Below, piece after piece: positions 32,422-42,025 of a stretch of DNA of 64,000 bases (its first letter is position 1; each line of letters starts with the position of its first letter). This DNA is from CAZPXH01 sp964591085 (GTDB lineage: Bacteria > Spirochaetota > Spirochaetia > DSM-27196 > CAZPXH01). A program made the translations under genes and the position numbers. The DNA lies in the NCBI GenBank assembly GCA_964591085.1, contig CAZPXH010000006.1, positions 110,710-174,709 on the forward strand. The letters are read 5' to 3'. The notes under the pieces are model-generated. The model worked only from the letters and a program-made list of their open reading frames with translations, was not told where the DNA came from and searched no databases.

Positions 32422-33792
32422 GTGGTCTTCTCCAGCCCCGTCTTCCTCTTTCTGTTCCTCCCCCTGTTTCTGGGGATCTACTACCTCATCCCCTTCCGGG
32501 CCCGTTCGCTGTGGATCCTGGTTGGCAGCTACGTGTTCTATGGCTGGTGGCGCCCGGACTTTCTGCTGCTCATTGGAGCTTCCACCGTGTGGACCTGGCT
32601 CCTGGGGGCGCGAATCGGGCTTCTGCGGGAACAGGGGCTGGGAGCCCCGGCGGGGCGAATCGCGCTTGCAGTGGGGGTGGTGCTCAACCTCTTCGTCCTC
32701 GGCTTTTTCAAGTACTTCAACTTTGGCGTTGAGATCGTCAATGACCTGCGTGTGGCCCTTGGCCTTCAGCCGGTAACCCTCGCGCGAATCATCCTCCCAA
32801 TCGGTATCAGCTTCTATGTGTTCCAGGCGGTGAGCTACCTGGTTGACGTCTATCGGGGCGATGCCAGGGCTGCTCGTTCCCTGCTGGACGTAGGAGCCTT
32901 CATCTCCCTGTTCCCCCAGCTGATTGCTGGGCCGATTCTGCGTTACCACCTGCTTGACGATCAGCTGCGCAGCCGGACCCACAGTTGGGACCGCTTTGCC
33001 AGCGGCGCAATGCGCTTTGCAATCGGATTTGCCCGCAAGGTCCTGATAGCTGATGCGGTTGCCCCACTTGCCGACGCGGCGTTTGGCGCAACGGCTCCCG
33101 GCTTGCTCGGGGCCTGGACAGGTCTGCTTGCCTACAGCGTCCAGCTCTACTTTGACTTTACCGGCTACTCGGACATGGCCATTGGCCTTGGCCGAATGCT
33201 GGGCTTCCACTTCCCGGAGAACTTCCGCTTCCCCTATATCTCCCGGTCAATCACCGAGTTCTGGCGCCGCTGGCACATCAGTCTCTCCAGTTGGCTCCGT
33301 GAATACCTCTACATTCCGCTGGGCGGAAACCGGCTGGGCGCGGGCCGGACCTACGTCAACCTGATGACGGTAATGATCCTCGGCGGGCTGTGGCATGGAG
33401 CAAGCTGGAACTTTGTACTGTGGGGCAGCCTTCACGGGATTGCCCTGGCCGCCGAGCGTGCGCTTGGCAGGCGGGTTCCCGGCCGCATCGTCACGCTGGC
33501 GATTGTTCTCCTGGGCTGGGTCTTCTTCCGCGCGGAGACCCTGCCCGCAGCGGGGCAGATGCTCGGAAGCCTTCTTGGCACGGACGGCGCCGGATTGATC
33601 GGCCCCTCGCTTGACTGGCAGCTCAGCCGCTCCGCAATGCTGAGCCTGGGACTGGGCCTGCTGCTGATTCCCTGGGAACCTCGGCTGTCGCGGCTGAAGT
33701 CCCTGCGCTGGATTGCGCCACTTCTTCTGATTCTGGCGGCGGGGCGGATGGTGGCGGCGGAGTTTTCGCCCTTCCTCTACTTCCAGTTCTGA
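32422..33792 (+). CDS. algI: MBOAT O-acyltransferase, AlgI-like
   Basis: 456 residues, GTG start directly after the AlgF-like stop. The N-terminus VFSSPVFLFLFLPLFLGIYY, the SFYVFQAVSYLVDVYRG loop, YFDFTGYSDMAIGLGRMLGF, and ITEFWRRWHISLSSWLREY are textbook AlgI/MBOAT. The catalytic His is in GGLWHGASWNFVLWG. It moves acetyl groups from a cytoplasmic donor across the membrane for transfer to an exopolysaccharide by the AlgJ/AlgX-type partner. Confidence 0.93.
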   Translation: MVFSSPVFLFLFLPLFLGIYYLIPFRARSLWILVGSYVFYGWWRPDFLLLIGASTVWTWLLGARIGLLREQGLGAPAGRIALAVGVVLNLFVLGFFKYFNFGVEIVNDLRVALGLQPVTLARIILPIGISFYVFQAVSYLVDVYRGDARAARSLLDVGAFISLFPQLIAGPILRYHLLDDQLRSRTHSWDRFASGAMRFAIGFARKVLIADAVAPLADAAFGATAPGLLGAWTGLLAYSVQLYFDFTGYSDMAIGLGRMLGFHFPENFRFPYISRSITEFWRRWHISLSSWLREYLYIPLGGNRLGAGRTYVNLMTVMILGGLWHGASWNFVLWGSLHGIALAAERALGRRVPGRIVTLAIVLLGWVFFRAETLPAAGQMLGSLLGTDGAGLIGPSLDWQLSRSAMLSLGLGLLLIPWEPRLSRLKSLRWIAPLLLILAAGRMVAAEFSPFLYFQF

Positions 33793-33811
33793 TGAATGCT
33801 TGGAGTGCACC

Positions 33812-34906
33812 ATGAGTCCTGATCCCGGAACTCGATCATCCCGGCGCCGGAAGCCCTTGCCACGGAGCCTTTCCGGAATCGTCCTCATCCTTCTGACGCT
33901 TGCCGGCTTCATTGCTTCTGTGCCCGTTCTCCTCCGGCCAGGAGTGCCGCGGGACACAAGCTTTCTCCGGGGCGAGTGGACCGCCGGGTTTGAGGATCAG
34001 CTTGGGTCTCGCCTCGTTGGTCGGGAAGCACTGACCGCTGCGCGCGGGCTCCTTCGCTACCTCCTGCTGGGTGAGGGAGAACCGGGGGTTGAGGTGGGGG
34101 CAGGCGGGTGGCTGTTCTCCAGTGAAGAGTTTGCCAACGGTGCCGACTGGCAATTCAGCAGCGCTGAACTGCTTCAAACCATGGCCAGCCTGGAGGCCTC
34201 GCTCCCGGCGGACGCCAGCCTGGTCATTGTTCCCCTGCCGGCCAAGTGGCGGGTGAGTCCGCCGGAAAGCCTGACTCCCAGGCTCCGGCGAATGATTGGC
34301 CGCGGGAGACAGGAGAGACTCGGCGAGCTCACCAACCTGCTCCGGACAAACGCCTTCGAACGGACCCTGGTAGTTGCGGTGGATGGTGCACTCAGTGAAG
34401 CAGGAAGCTTCTTTCGGAGAGACACGCACTGGACGCCGGGCGGTACCAACGCCGTGGCGCAGGCTATCCGGGGCAGCCTGGAAGCCGGCGGCCTGCCCGC
34501 GGACTTTGGAGCGGAGGTCAACGCCAGCAGGAGCTCCTCCACTGAGCAGATAGATGGCGATCTCCTGTCCTTCCTCCCCTTCCCGGGCCTGCATGCTCGC
34601 CTGGGCCTTGGGCCCGAGCCTTACACTCCCCCGGAGGTCACGGTGGAGGCGCAGAGTCTGGGACTCTTTGACGATCCAAGCGTACCGGTCCTGCTGGTGG
34701 GAACCAGTTACAGTGCAGACCCCCGCTTTGGCTTTGACGCCGCGCTCAAACAAGCACTCGCTGGAGACCTGGTGAATTTTGCACAGGAAGGCGGCGGACC
34801 TCTTGGACCAGTAGAGGCGATGATAGCAGCCGGCGGCCCGGAGCAGTGGCAGCCACAGCTGGCGATCTGGGAGATCCCGGAGCGCTACTGGGACCCGGGG
34901 CACTAA
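33812..34906 (+). CDS. AlgJ/AlgX-like SGNH acetyltransferase
   Basis: 364 residues from ATG 33812 (GGAG upstream). A single N-terminal anchor helix (GIVLILLTLAGFIASVPVLL) leads into a periplasmic SGNH-like domain. The Asp-x-His pair is in RRDTHWTPGG, and the catalytic Ser is expected in LLVGTSYS. GGWLFSSEEF is the usual opening of the domain. It would place the acetyl group on a polysaccharide in the periplasm. The last 4 bp overlap the convergent MATE gene. Confidence 0.8.
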   Translation: MSPDPGTRSSRRRKPLPRSLSGIVLILLTLAGFIASVPVLLRPGVPRDTSFLRGEWTAGFEDQLGSRLVGREALTAARGLLRYLLLGEGEPGVEVGAGGWLFSSEEFANGADWQFSSAELLQTMASLEASLPADASLVIVPLPAKWRVSPPESLTPRLRRMIGRGRQERLGELTNLLRTNAFERTLVVAVDGALSEAGSFFRRDTHWTPGGTNAVAQAIRGSLEAGGLPADFGAEVNASRSSSTEQIDGDLLSFLPFPGLHARLGLGPEPYTPPEVTVEAQSLGLFDDPSVPVLLVGTSYSADPRFGFDAALKQALAGDLVNFAQEGGGPLGPVEAMIAAGGPEQWQPQLAIWEIPERYWDPGH

Positions 34907-36276
34907 CCGACGGCAGCTACGGCCGCAGATTCACTCTGGCCGTCCCCAAGCCGCCTCAGGCGGATCAGAGCGGGAAGCGTCAGAAGCACAGCAAAGACCG
35001 CACCCGCGAGTTCGCCCGCCGGAAATGACAGCCATATGCCATCCAGCCCAAGGCGGGGCGGCAGCACCAGGAGCAGCGGTACGATGAAGAAGCCCATGCG
35101 CGAAATACCGATGAGGAGGCTGCGTCCGGCCTTGCCCAGAGCCTGGTAGAACCCACCTGCAACAAGGTTGAAGATGATCAGCGGGGTCAGGACAAAGCTG
35201 AGCCTGAGCCCGCGGGTGGCCATTTCCAGGAAAGCGGGATCGTCATTGAAGACAGCGGCAATAGGCGCGGCAAACCGGATCACCAGAGCCGTGGCGATGT
35301 AGCAGATCACCAGCGCAAGAAGCAGTGCCTGCCAGACGGCCTGGACTGTCCGCTGGTACTTGCGCGCACCGTAGTTGAACGCGGCCACCGGCAGGAAGGC
35401 CTGATTCACCCCAAAGGCGGGCAATACAACCAGGCTCACCACCCGGAACACGACTGAGGCCACTGCCACACCAAGATCCCCGGACACCCGGCCTGCCTGC
35501 AAGTTGACCACAACGCCCAGGAGGACAACGGTGAGCGTCCGCACCGACGCAGAGATTCCCACACGCAGGATCTCCCGCATGTCGGGCAGACACCAGCAGA
35601 GGCGCAGTTGCAGCTGGCTCCGCTTGCCGGCAAACCAGGACAAGAGAAACAGCGTCGCAAGCCCCTGGGAGATGACTGTTGCCAGCGCGGCACCCTGAAC
35701 GCCCCAGCCCAGACCGCCGATGAACCAAAGATCCAGCAGGATGTTGGTGATGCTGCTCAGGGTAAGGGCGGTGAAGCCGATGTGGCCGGCTCCCTCCGAG
35801 TAGACCAGGTTGTTCAGTGCCTGATTGGCAACCACCAGCCCGCTGCCGGCCACCACAACCAGGAAGTAGGCTCGAGCGAGCGGCAGCAAGTCCGCGGAAG
35901 CTCCGAGAACACGCAGGATGGGCTCTGCAAAGAGCAGACCGGCGAGGGTCACAAGCAGGCCGCTGCCGATCAGCAGTACCAGCGCGGAGCCAAAGGCCCG
36001 ATCAGCACCTTCCGCATCCGCCGCGCCAAGGCGCCGGGAGATGAGGGCGCCGGCACCAACACCAACAAGAATCCCCACCGAGATGAGGAAGATGTTGAGC
36101 GGGAAGTTCAACCCAACGGCCGCAAGGCCATCCGTACCTACAAAGCGGCCGACAAAGATAGAGTCAGCAACGTTGTAGGTGGCATTGACCAGGAGGCTCG
36201 CGATTGCAGGAAGCGCCAGGCGTCCGAGAAGTCGAGCTATAGGGTCAGTTCCCAGGGAAGCCGAGCGCGAGTTCAC
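34903..36276 (-). CDS. MATE-family efflux transporter
   Basis: 457 residues with 12 helices. The N-terminal half has LGRLALPAIASLLVNATYNVADS and FPLNIFLISVGILVGVGAGALIS, the second half VVSLVVLPAFGVNQAFLPVAAFNYGAR, all typical of the NorM/DinF group. It exports cationic compounds with Na+ or H+. Start overlaps the stop of the amidohydrolase by 4 bp; last gene of the six-gene minus-strand operon. Confidence 0.9.
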   Translation of the reverse strand: MNSRSASLGTDPIARLLGRLALPAIASLLVNATYNVADSIFVGRFVGTDGLAAVGLNFPLNIFLISVGILVGVGAGALISRRLGAADAEGADRAFGSALVLLIGSGLLVTLAGLLFAEPILRVLGASADLLPLARAYFLVVVAGSGLVVANQALNNLVYSEGAGHIGFTALTLSSITNILLDLWFIGGLGWGVQGAALATVISQGLATLFLLSWFAGKRSQLQLRLCWCLPDMREILRVGISASVRTLTVVLLGVVVNLQAGRVSGDLGVAVASVVFRVVSLVVLPAFGVNQAFLPVAAFNYGARKYQRTVQAVWQALLLALVICYIATALVIRFAAPIAAVFNDDPAFLEMATRGLRLSFVLTPLIIFNLVAGGFYQALGKAGRSLLIGISRMGFFIVPLLLVLPPRLGLDGIWLSFPAGELAGAVFAVLLTLPALIRLRRLGDGQSESAAVAAVG

Positions 36277-37838
36277 TGAGCGGAAGATAGCTCCTCGTCC
36301 AGATCAAAGACAATTCTTCCATCCACAATCGTCAGCTGGACGGTGACGTCTTTCAGCGTGCTTTGCGGCACGCCCCGCGGATCATCCGAGAGCACACAGA
36401 GATCCGCGAGCATGCCCGGCGCAATCATTCCCTTCTCGTCTTCCCGGAACTCCGCATACGCACTTCCCCGTGTGTAGCATGAAAGCGCTTCTTCCACCGT
36501 GATTCCTTCCTCCCCGGGATGATTGACCGCGTTGTGAATGCCGGTCATTGGTGCGTAGCTGGCCTCCCCGGGAATGTCACTGCCGAATGCCAGCGGCACT
36601 CCCGCATCCAGCAGGCTCCGGTACGGATAGCTCCTCAGTGCGCGCGCTTCTCCCAGGATTCTCACGTCCTTCTGCAAGCTGTACATGGCGTGGGGCTGCG
36701 CGCTCACCACCATCCCAAGCCCGGCAATCCGCGGGATGTCATCCGGCATGACCAGTTGCGCATGCTCGATTCGGTTCCGTCGCTGCCGGATTCCCGGCCG
36801 CTCCTGCAGCAGCCAGCTCTGCGCCTCCAGGTACTCATGGGTGGCCTGATCACCAATGGAGTGGCAGGCAACCTGGCGGCCGAGCCAGGCTTCCCGCCGC
36901 AAGAACCGATGTATCGCTTCTCTCGAAAGGCCCTTACCGCGCCCGGGGTCTGCCGCGTAATCCTCACTGAGGTAGGCCGTTCGGCTGGAGTAGGTGCCGT
37001 CCAGGAAGTACTTCACCGGGCCTCGGGCAAACCAGTCTGGATTGTAGCGCTGAAGCGCGGTCGCCCAGCGGGTAACGGGAATGGGACCCCCTTCCCAGCA
37101 TTGGACTCGAACGTCTAGCTCATCGCTGGTGTGCAGCCTGCGGAAGGCTCGCACGCTGGAACCGAACCAGGTGTTGTCCTGGACGCTGGTGATTCCGGTG
37201 CGGTTGAAGGCCTTGATCGCCTCTCTGATGAAGTCCATCTGTCGCGGCACCGAACGCAAGGCGTCACGAAAGATCACGCCAAGCGACTTCTCAGCTGGCA
37301 GCTCCCGAAGGATTCCGGTGAGCCGACCGCTTGCATCCCGCATGAGCTCACCAATCGGGGGATCCGGACTCTTCTCCGTGATTCCCAGAAGCTCAAGACC
37401 CCGGGAGTTCACCCACAGCGAGTGCCCGCCGAACTGTGAAAGCACCACTGGAACGTCCGGGAACGCCGCATCCAGGGCATCCCGGGACGGATCCGGAACC
37501 CACTCGTAGTCCCAACCGCCGGCAGAAAGCACCCGGTGTTCTCCGGACGCAGCGTGCCCGCGAAGCATATCGATGATCTGGTCCTGGTTCAGGCCGTAGA
37601 GCCGTGGCTGGCTGCGGATGACTCCAAAGAACAGGGTGTGCACGTGGTCATCGTTGAAGCCGGGGATCATGCAGGTCTTGCCAAGGTTGATTCGCTCGAC
37701 GGATTGCGTGGAGGAGGCTTCAACGCTGCGGAGGCTGCCGACCGCGTGAATCCTCCGCCCCCGCACGAGGATTGCCTCAACGGTCGGACGGCGCGGATCC
37801 ATGGTGAGGATAGTTCCACCGTGAAAAAGCAGGTCCAT
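36273..37838 (-). CDS. YtcJ-like amidohydrolase (amidohydrolase 3)
   Basis: 521 residues. The metal site is HVH in GFNDDHVHTLFFG; later ligands are His in VACHSIGDQA and RIEHAQLV, and Asp in AFGSDIPGE. The end is the usual PGMLADLCVLSDD plus VDGRIVFD. These cytoplasmic zinc enzymes hydrolyse amide or ester bonds of unknown substrates. 46 bp separates it from the GH13 gene upstream, the widest gap in this operon. Confidence 0.87.
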   Translation of the reverse strand: MDLLFHGGTILTMDPRRPTVEAILVRGRRIHAVGSLRSVEASSTQSVERINLGKTCMIPGFNDDHVHTLFFGVIRSQPRLYGLNQDQIIDMLRGHAASGEHRVLSAGGWDYEWVPDPSRDALDAAFPDVPVVLSQFGGHSLWVNSRGLELLGITEKSPDPPIGELMRDASGRLTGILRELPAEKSLGVIFRDALRSVPRQMDFIREAIKAFNRTGITSVQDNTWFGSSVRAFRRLHTSDELDVRVQCWEGGPIPVTRWATALQRYNPDWFARGPVKYFLDGTYSSRTAYLSEDYAADPGRGKGLSREAIHRFLRREAWLGRQVACHSIGDQATHEYLEAQSWLLQERPGIRQRRNRIEHAQLVMPDDIPRIAGLGMVVSAQPHAMYSLQKDVRILGEARALRSYPYRSLLDAGVPLAFGSDIPGEASYAPMTGIHNAVNHPGEEGITVEEALSCYTRGSAYAEFREDEKGMIAPGMLADLCVLSDDPRGVPQSTLKDVTVQLTIVDGRIVFDLDEELSSAQ

Positions 37839-37884
37839 GGACGCTCTACTCTGCGGAATCGGGCGCGGCCTGAACAGAGCTCAT

Positions 37885-39228
37885 TCAGCTGATGTCCAGA
37901 ATCAGGACCTGGTCCGTCACCGCAACTGTGCCGCCGGAAACGGGAGACCCGGACGCGTCACCATAAGGTTCGCGGAGAGTCCACCGCGTGGGATCTGCCG
38001 CGGCTTCCCAGCCCGGATAGAGCTCCGCCACCTCCACGGTTCCCGCCCCGGAGACGGGGAACAGACCGAGGAGCACGCGCGTGGGATGCTCAGACCCGAC
38101 ATCCCGAGCCTCCCAGCTGCAGACCAGCACTCCGCCCCTCGGGTCGTGGAGATGAAAATAACCTTCCCGCAGGATTGAATCTTTGCGGAGCGAGATCAGG
38201 CCCGCCATCCAGCTCTCCATTGCGGGATCGGCTCCCCACTGAACGGGGTCCCGGTCAAAGAGGGATGGCTGTGCGGCTGAACCCTGCTCCTGACCCGCGT
38301 ACACCAGTGCACCGCCATCCTGAAACAGGGAGAACGCAGTCCACGCCCGCAAGCGCACGGGATCCGGGATCACCGCCGCAGCGCGAGGCTGATCGTGGTT
38401 TTCCACAAAGCGGAGCTTGTACTGTCCTTCAGCAAACGTTGCCTGCTGCATCCGCAGGCGCTCGGTGAACGCGGGAAGCGCATCCGGGGCGGAGGCGTGA
38501 TCGCCAAGGGCTACCAGTTCCCGCCACTGTTCCCAGACGTCGTACTGGTAGGAAAAATCAAAGACGCTGAGGATCTCGGCGTCCGAGTGGCACTGAAAGC
38601 CGCGGCGGCGGAGTTCATTCACAAACTCAGGGTGAACGGTCTCCGCAAGCCAGACCGTGTCCGGGTTGACCGCGGCGCAGGCCGCGCGGGCCTGCTGCCA
38701 GAACTCCACCGGCACCAGGGACGCCACATCGCAGCGGAAGCCGTCCACACCGCGGCGGACCCAGTCAACCAGGCTTTCCACCAGGTAGTCCGCAAGGCCG
38801 GGCCGGCTGTGGTCCAGATCAACCACATCGCTCCAGTCCGGTACCCGGTTCACCGGCTTGCCGTCTTCGCCGCGGTAGAACCACTCAGGATGCTCAGTGG
38901 CAAGGACGGAGTCCGGAGAGGTGTGGTTGAAGACCACGTCAATCATCACTCGCACGTTCTGCTTGTGTGCGGCTGCGATCAGCGCATCAAAGTCGGCATC
39001 GGTACCAAATTCCGGGTTCACGGCGCGGTAGTCCGAGATCGCGTAGGGTGATCCCAGGCTTCCCTTGCGCGCTACCGCTCCCACCGGATGAACGGGCATC
39101 AGCCACACGGCGTCCACGCCCAGCCCGGATATGCGATCAAGGTCCGCGGTCACCTCGGCAAAGGTTCCGGCCTTGCCGTGGTTGCGGACAAAGACGGAGT
39201 AGATGGTAAAGGGCCAGTTTCTGCTCAT
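37885..39228 (-). CDS. GH13 alpha-amylase-family enzyme
   Basis: 447 residues, no signal peptide, so cytoplasmic. The four GH13 regions are present: I DVVFNH, II GFRCDVAS with the nucleophile Asp, III WLAETVH with the acid/base Glu, IV FVENHDQPR with the transition-state Asp. The length fits a small maltodextrin glucosidase or amylase. It overlaps malQ by 4 bp, so the two probably process imported maltodextrin together. Confidence 0.9.
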   Translation of the reverse strand: MSRNWPFTIYSVFVRNHGKAGTFAEVTADLDRISGLGVDAVWLMPVHPVGAVARKGSLGSPYAISDYRAVNPEFGTDADFDALIAAAHKQNVRVMIDVVFNHTSPDSVLATEHPEWFYRGEDGKPVNRVPDWSDVVDLDHSRPGLADYLVESLVDWVRRGVDGFRCDVASLVPVEFWQQARAACAAVNPDTVWLAETVHPEFVNELRRRGFQCHSDAEILSVFDFSYQYDVWEQWRELVALGDHASAPDALPAFTERLRMQQATFAEGQYKLRFVENHDQPRAAAVIPDPVRLRAWTAFSLFQDGGALVYAGQEQGSAAQPSLFDRDPVQWGADPAMESWMAGLISLRKDSILREGYFHLHDPRGGVLVCSWEARDVGSEHPTRVLLGLFPVSGAGTVEVAELYPGWEAAADPTRWTLREPYGDASGSPVSGGTVAVTDQVLILDIS

Positions 39229-40757
39229 TTCTGCTCCTGCCCGGATTCGGGGCGGGCAACCCTGTCATAGATGTCGCTGATGTCCCTCAGCTTTTGCAGC
39301 ACCGTGTCCCCGGGCCAGGCCGGCATTCGCCAGGTCCAGTTGTGGGGACCAACGGTCCCCGGAAGGTTGAAGCGCGCCTCGGACCCAAGGCCCAGGAGAT
39401 CCTGCATCGGCACAACGGAGAGATCGCACACGGATGCGTGGGCGGTCCGGATGAAGTCCCAGTGGACATCGCTGCCGTCCGTGTTCATGTAGCGCTGCAC
39501 CATCCGTTGGTCGCCCGGGCTCGCTGCCGCATACCAGCCGGATACCGTGTCATTGTCGTGAGTCCCGGTGTAGACCACGCTGTTGTTCTGCCAGAAATGC
39601 GGCAGATCGTTGCCGCTGTCTTCGGAGTCAAAAGAGAACTGCAGCACCTTCATCCCGGGAACCCCGGTCTCCCGGATCAATTCGATCACGTCCGGGGTGA
39701 TCACACCCAGGTCCTCCGCGATGATCCGGGCTTCAGGAACGGCCCGAGCCACCGTGGAAAACAGTCGGTGCCCGGGTGCGGGCTTCCACTGCCCGTCAAC
39801 GGCGGTTTCTGCATCCGCAGGGATGGACCAGTAGCCCGCAAAGCCACGGAAGTGGTCAATCCGCAGCAGATCACAGGTGGCCATACGCCCGCGGATCACG
39901 TCCACCCACCAGGTAAAGTCATCGGAGTCCATGCGATCCCAGTCGTACAGCGGATTGCCCCAGAGCTGACCGGTTGTGCTGAAGTAGTCCGGCGGGACGC
40001 CGGCAACCGCACGGGGCTTGCGCTCGCGGTCCAGCTGGAACAGATCCGGACGGGCCCAGCAGTCAGCGGAGTCAAGCGCAACAAAGATCGGGAGATCCCC
40101 GATGATCCCGATGCCAAGCGCAGCCGCCTCCTCCCGGAGTGCGTCCCATTGGCGTCTGACCAGGAATTGGAGAAACACCGAGTAGGAAATGCGCTCGGCC
40201 TGTTCCTTCCGGAGGCGCTGCATGCTCGCTGGACTCCGGAGGCGCAGGTCTTCCTGCCACTCTGTCCACGGCCGGAGATCCTGGCTGTCCTTTGCCGCCA
40301 TGAACTCCGCAAAGTCTCCCAGCCATTGCTCTTCCTGCGTGCGGAATTCCTCAAGCTCCCGCCGCAGTTCCGCCGGACCCTTCCCAGCCTGGAACCCAGT
40401 CCAGGCTTCCTGGAGGAAGCGGTCACGGATTGGTAATACCGCGCCAAAATCAACGTGTCCGCTTGGAAGTCCGGCAAGAGCCTGGTCCAGCGCTTCAGCG
40501 GACGGCAGCAATCCGATATCCACCAAGCCTCTGAGGTCAATGAGATTGGGATTCATCGCCCGCTGGCTCAGCCCCTGGTAGGGCGAGTCCGCGTAGCCGG
40601 TGGGTACAAGCGGACACATCTGCCACCATTGCTGGCCAGCGTCGGACAGCAGGGACAGGAACTCACTGGCCGGGGCTCCGAGTGTCCCGATTCCGGCAGG
40701 TCCGGGCAACGCGGTGGGATGCAGCAGGATGCCGGCGGAGCGGGGGATTCGCTTCAT
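39225..40757 (-). CDS. malQ: 4-alpha-glucanotransferase (amylomaltase, GH77)
   Basis: 510 residues, normal for the bacterial short form. N-terminal RSAGILLHPTALPGPAGIGTLG; PLVPTGYADSPYQ; nucleophile Asp in LRIDHFRGFAGYW; acid/base Glu in IIAEDLGVITPDV; transition-state Asp in YTGTHDNDTVSGW. It rearranges maltodextrins in the cytoplasm, making longer chains and free glucose. The ATG shares one base with the TGA of the M29 aminopeptidase gene (TGATG). Confidence 0.95.
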   Translation of the reverse strand: MKRIPRSAGILLHPTALPGPAGIGTLGAPASEFLSLLSDAGQQWWQMCPLVPTGYADSPYQGLSQRAMNPNLIDLRGLVDIGLLPSAEALDQALAGLPSGHVDFGAVLPIRDRFLQEAWTGFQAGKGPAELRRELEEFRTQEEQWLGDFAEFMAAKDSQDLRPWTEWQEDLRLRSPASMQRLRKEQAERISYSVFLQFLVRRQWDALREEAAALGIGIIGDLPIFVALDSADCWARPDLFQLDRERKPRAVAGVPPDYFSTTGQLWGNPLYDWDRMDSDDFTWWVDVIRGRMATCDLLRIDHFRGFAGYWSIPADAETAVDGQWKPAPGHRLFSTVARAVPEARIIAEDLGVITPDVIELIRETGVPGMKVLQFSFDSEDSGNDLPHFWQNNSVVYTGTHDNDTVSGWYAAASPGDQRMVQRYMNTDGSDVHWDFIRTAHASVCDLSVVPMQDLLGLGSEARFNLPGTVGPHNWTWRMPAWPGDTVLQKLRDISDIYDRVARPESGQEQK

Positions 40758-42025
40758 CAGAGCTCCGCGAGCTCGCCGGCAAACTCACCGGCTTCCATGA
40801 TGGTAACCCGCCCACCGTCTGCGTGCTCCCCGGTCACACGGAGCTCTGAGCTTCCCAGCACAAAGTCAATGTGAGTCATGCTCACGTTTGCGCCAGCCTC
40901 CAGCAGCGCCGTCTCATCCATTTCCGGGCCACCGTCAATGGTACGGGGATAGGCACGGCCAAAGGCGATGTGCGCGCCGGCATTCTCATCGTAGAGGACC
41001 ACGCCAAAGTTGTGCCGGATCTGTGCAAGTGGCGAGCTCTCGGCCACCAGCGCCACCTCGCCCAGGTGTCGCGCGCGCTGGTCAACGTCAAGCCAGCCCT
41101 GAAATACCGCGTTGTTACGGTCTGCGGATGCATCAATGATCCGGCCGTCCTTCATCTCCAGCTGGAGGTTGCCAACATCCATTCCGCGGTAGACCAGGGG
41201 CCTGCTGGAGCGGATCACTCCATCTGCAACACGCCAATCCGGCGCCGTGTAGATCTCCTCGGTGGGCAGATTCACAATCCCGGTGACTCCGTTGGCCGCT
41301 GTTGCGCGCGCGGTCTCCCAGATATGACCGGGAGCAAGGCCAATCCGGCAGTCAATTCCGGGCCCTTCGTAGTGAAGGCGCGCAAAGCGCTTGTCGGTCA
41401 TCCACTCTGCACGGCGGGCCAGGGAGCTCACGTGCTCTTTCCAGACGGAAACCGGATCCGGTTGATCCAGGCGCATGATGCTGCCGATCTCCATAGCCAG
41501 CAGCTTCTGCGCGCCCTGCACATCCTCATCGGGGAAGACAGCGGAGGCCCAGCCAGCGGTGGGCCAGGCAACACCGCACCAGTTGATCTTGTGGCCAATA
41601 CCAAGCTCTGAGTAGCGCCGGGCTGCGTTCCGCAGAGCGCGGTCCACCCGAGCCTTGGCGTCACCGTCAACGCCCTCCAGCGCACGTGGATCGTCTCCCT
41701 GAATCACCAGGCGAGCCCCTCCGCGCTCCATGATCCCGGTCATGCCGTCCACCTGGTACGCGTCCAGGTAGTCCAGGTTTTCGCGGAGCGAATGGTCCAG
41801 CCGGGCGCGCTCGGACCAGGCGTCACGCCACTGCAGATCCACGTATCGTGCTCCGCGCCGGTAGGCTTCGGCCACTACCGCGCGCACAAAGAGAGCAGCC
41901 TCAAGCGGTGCGGACACAGAGAGGTCCTGTCCTGCCTGCAGGTTCACCCCAACTTCCAGCACCATCTCTGCGTATAGCCGGTCCCATTCTGCAGAAAGGG
42001 GCTCCACAGACTGCTGTTCTGGCAT
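40757..42025 (-). CDS. M29 aminopeptidase, copy 1
   Basis: 422 residues. M29 metal-site segments are present: LPTEEIYTAPD (Glu), LGEVALVAESSPLAQ (Glu), GVVLYDENAGAHIAFGRAYP (Asp, His) and MTHIDFVLGS (His, Asp). These cobalt- or zinc-dependent enzymes remove N-terminal residues in the cytoplasm. TGATG overlaps join it to the gene on each side. A second, more distant copy is at 44647-45903. Confidence 0.9.
   Translation of the reverse strand: MPEQQSVEPLSAEWDRLYAEMVLEVGVNLQAGQDLSVSAPLEAALFVRAVVAEAYRRGARYVDLQWRDAWSERARLDHSLRENLDYLDAYQVDGMTGIMERGGARLVIQGDDPRALEGVDGDAKARVDRALRNAARRYSELGIGHKINWCGVAWPTAGWASAVFPDEDVQGAQKLLAMEIGSIMRLDQPDPVSVWKEHVSSLARRAEWMTDKRFARLHYEGPGIDCRIGLAPGHIWETARATAANGVTGIVNLPTEEIYTAPDWRVADGVIRSSRPLVYRGMDVGNLQLEMKDGRIIDASADRNNAVFQGWLDVDQRARHLGEVALVAESSPLAQIRHNFGVVLYDENAGAHIAFGRAYPRTIDGGPEMDETALLEAGANVSMTHIDFVLGSSELRVTGEHADGGRVTIMEAGEFAGELAEL

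Noticed and set aside
32185..34903. Long minus-strand frames of 341, 236 and 355 codons
   Set aside because: All lie opposite the AlgF/I/J-like cassette, whose motifs are clear; Gln/Arg/Pro-rich translations are typical shadows.
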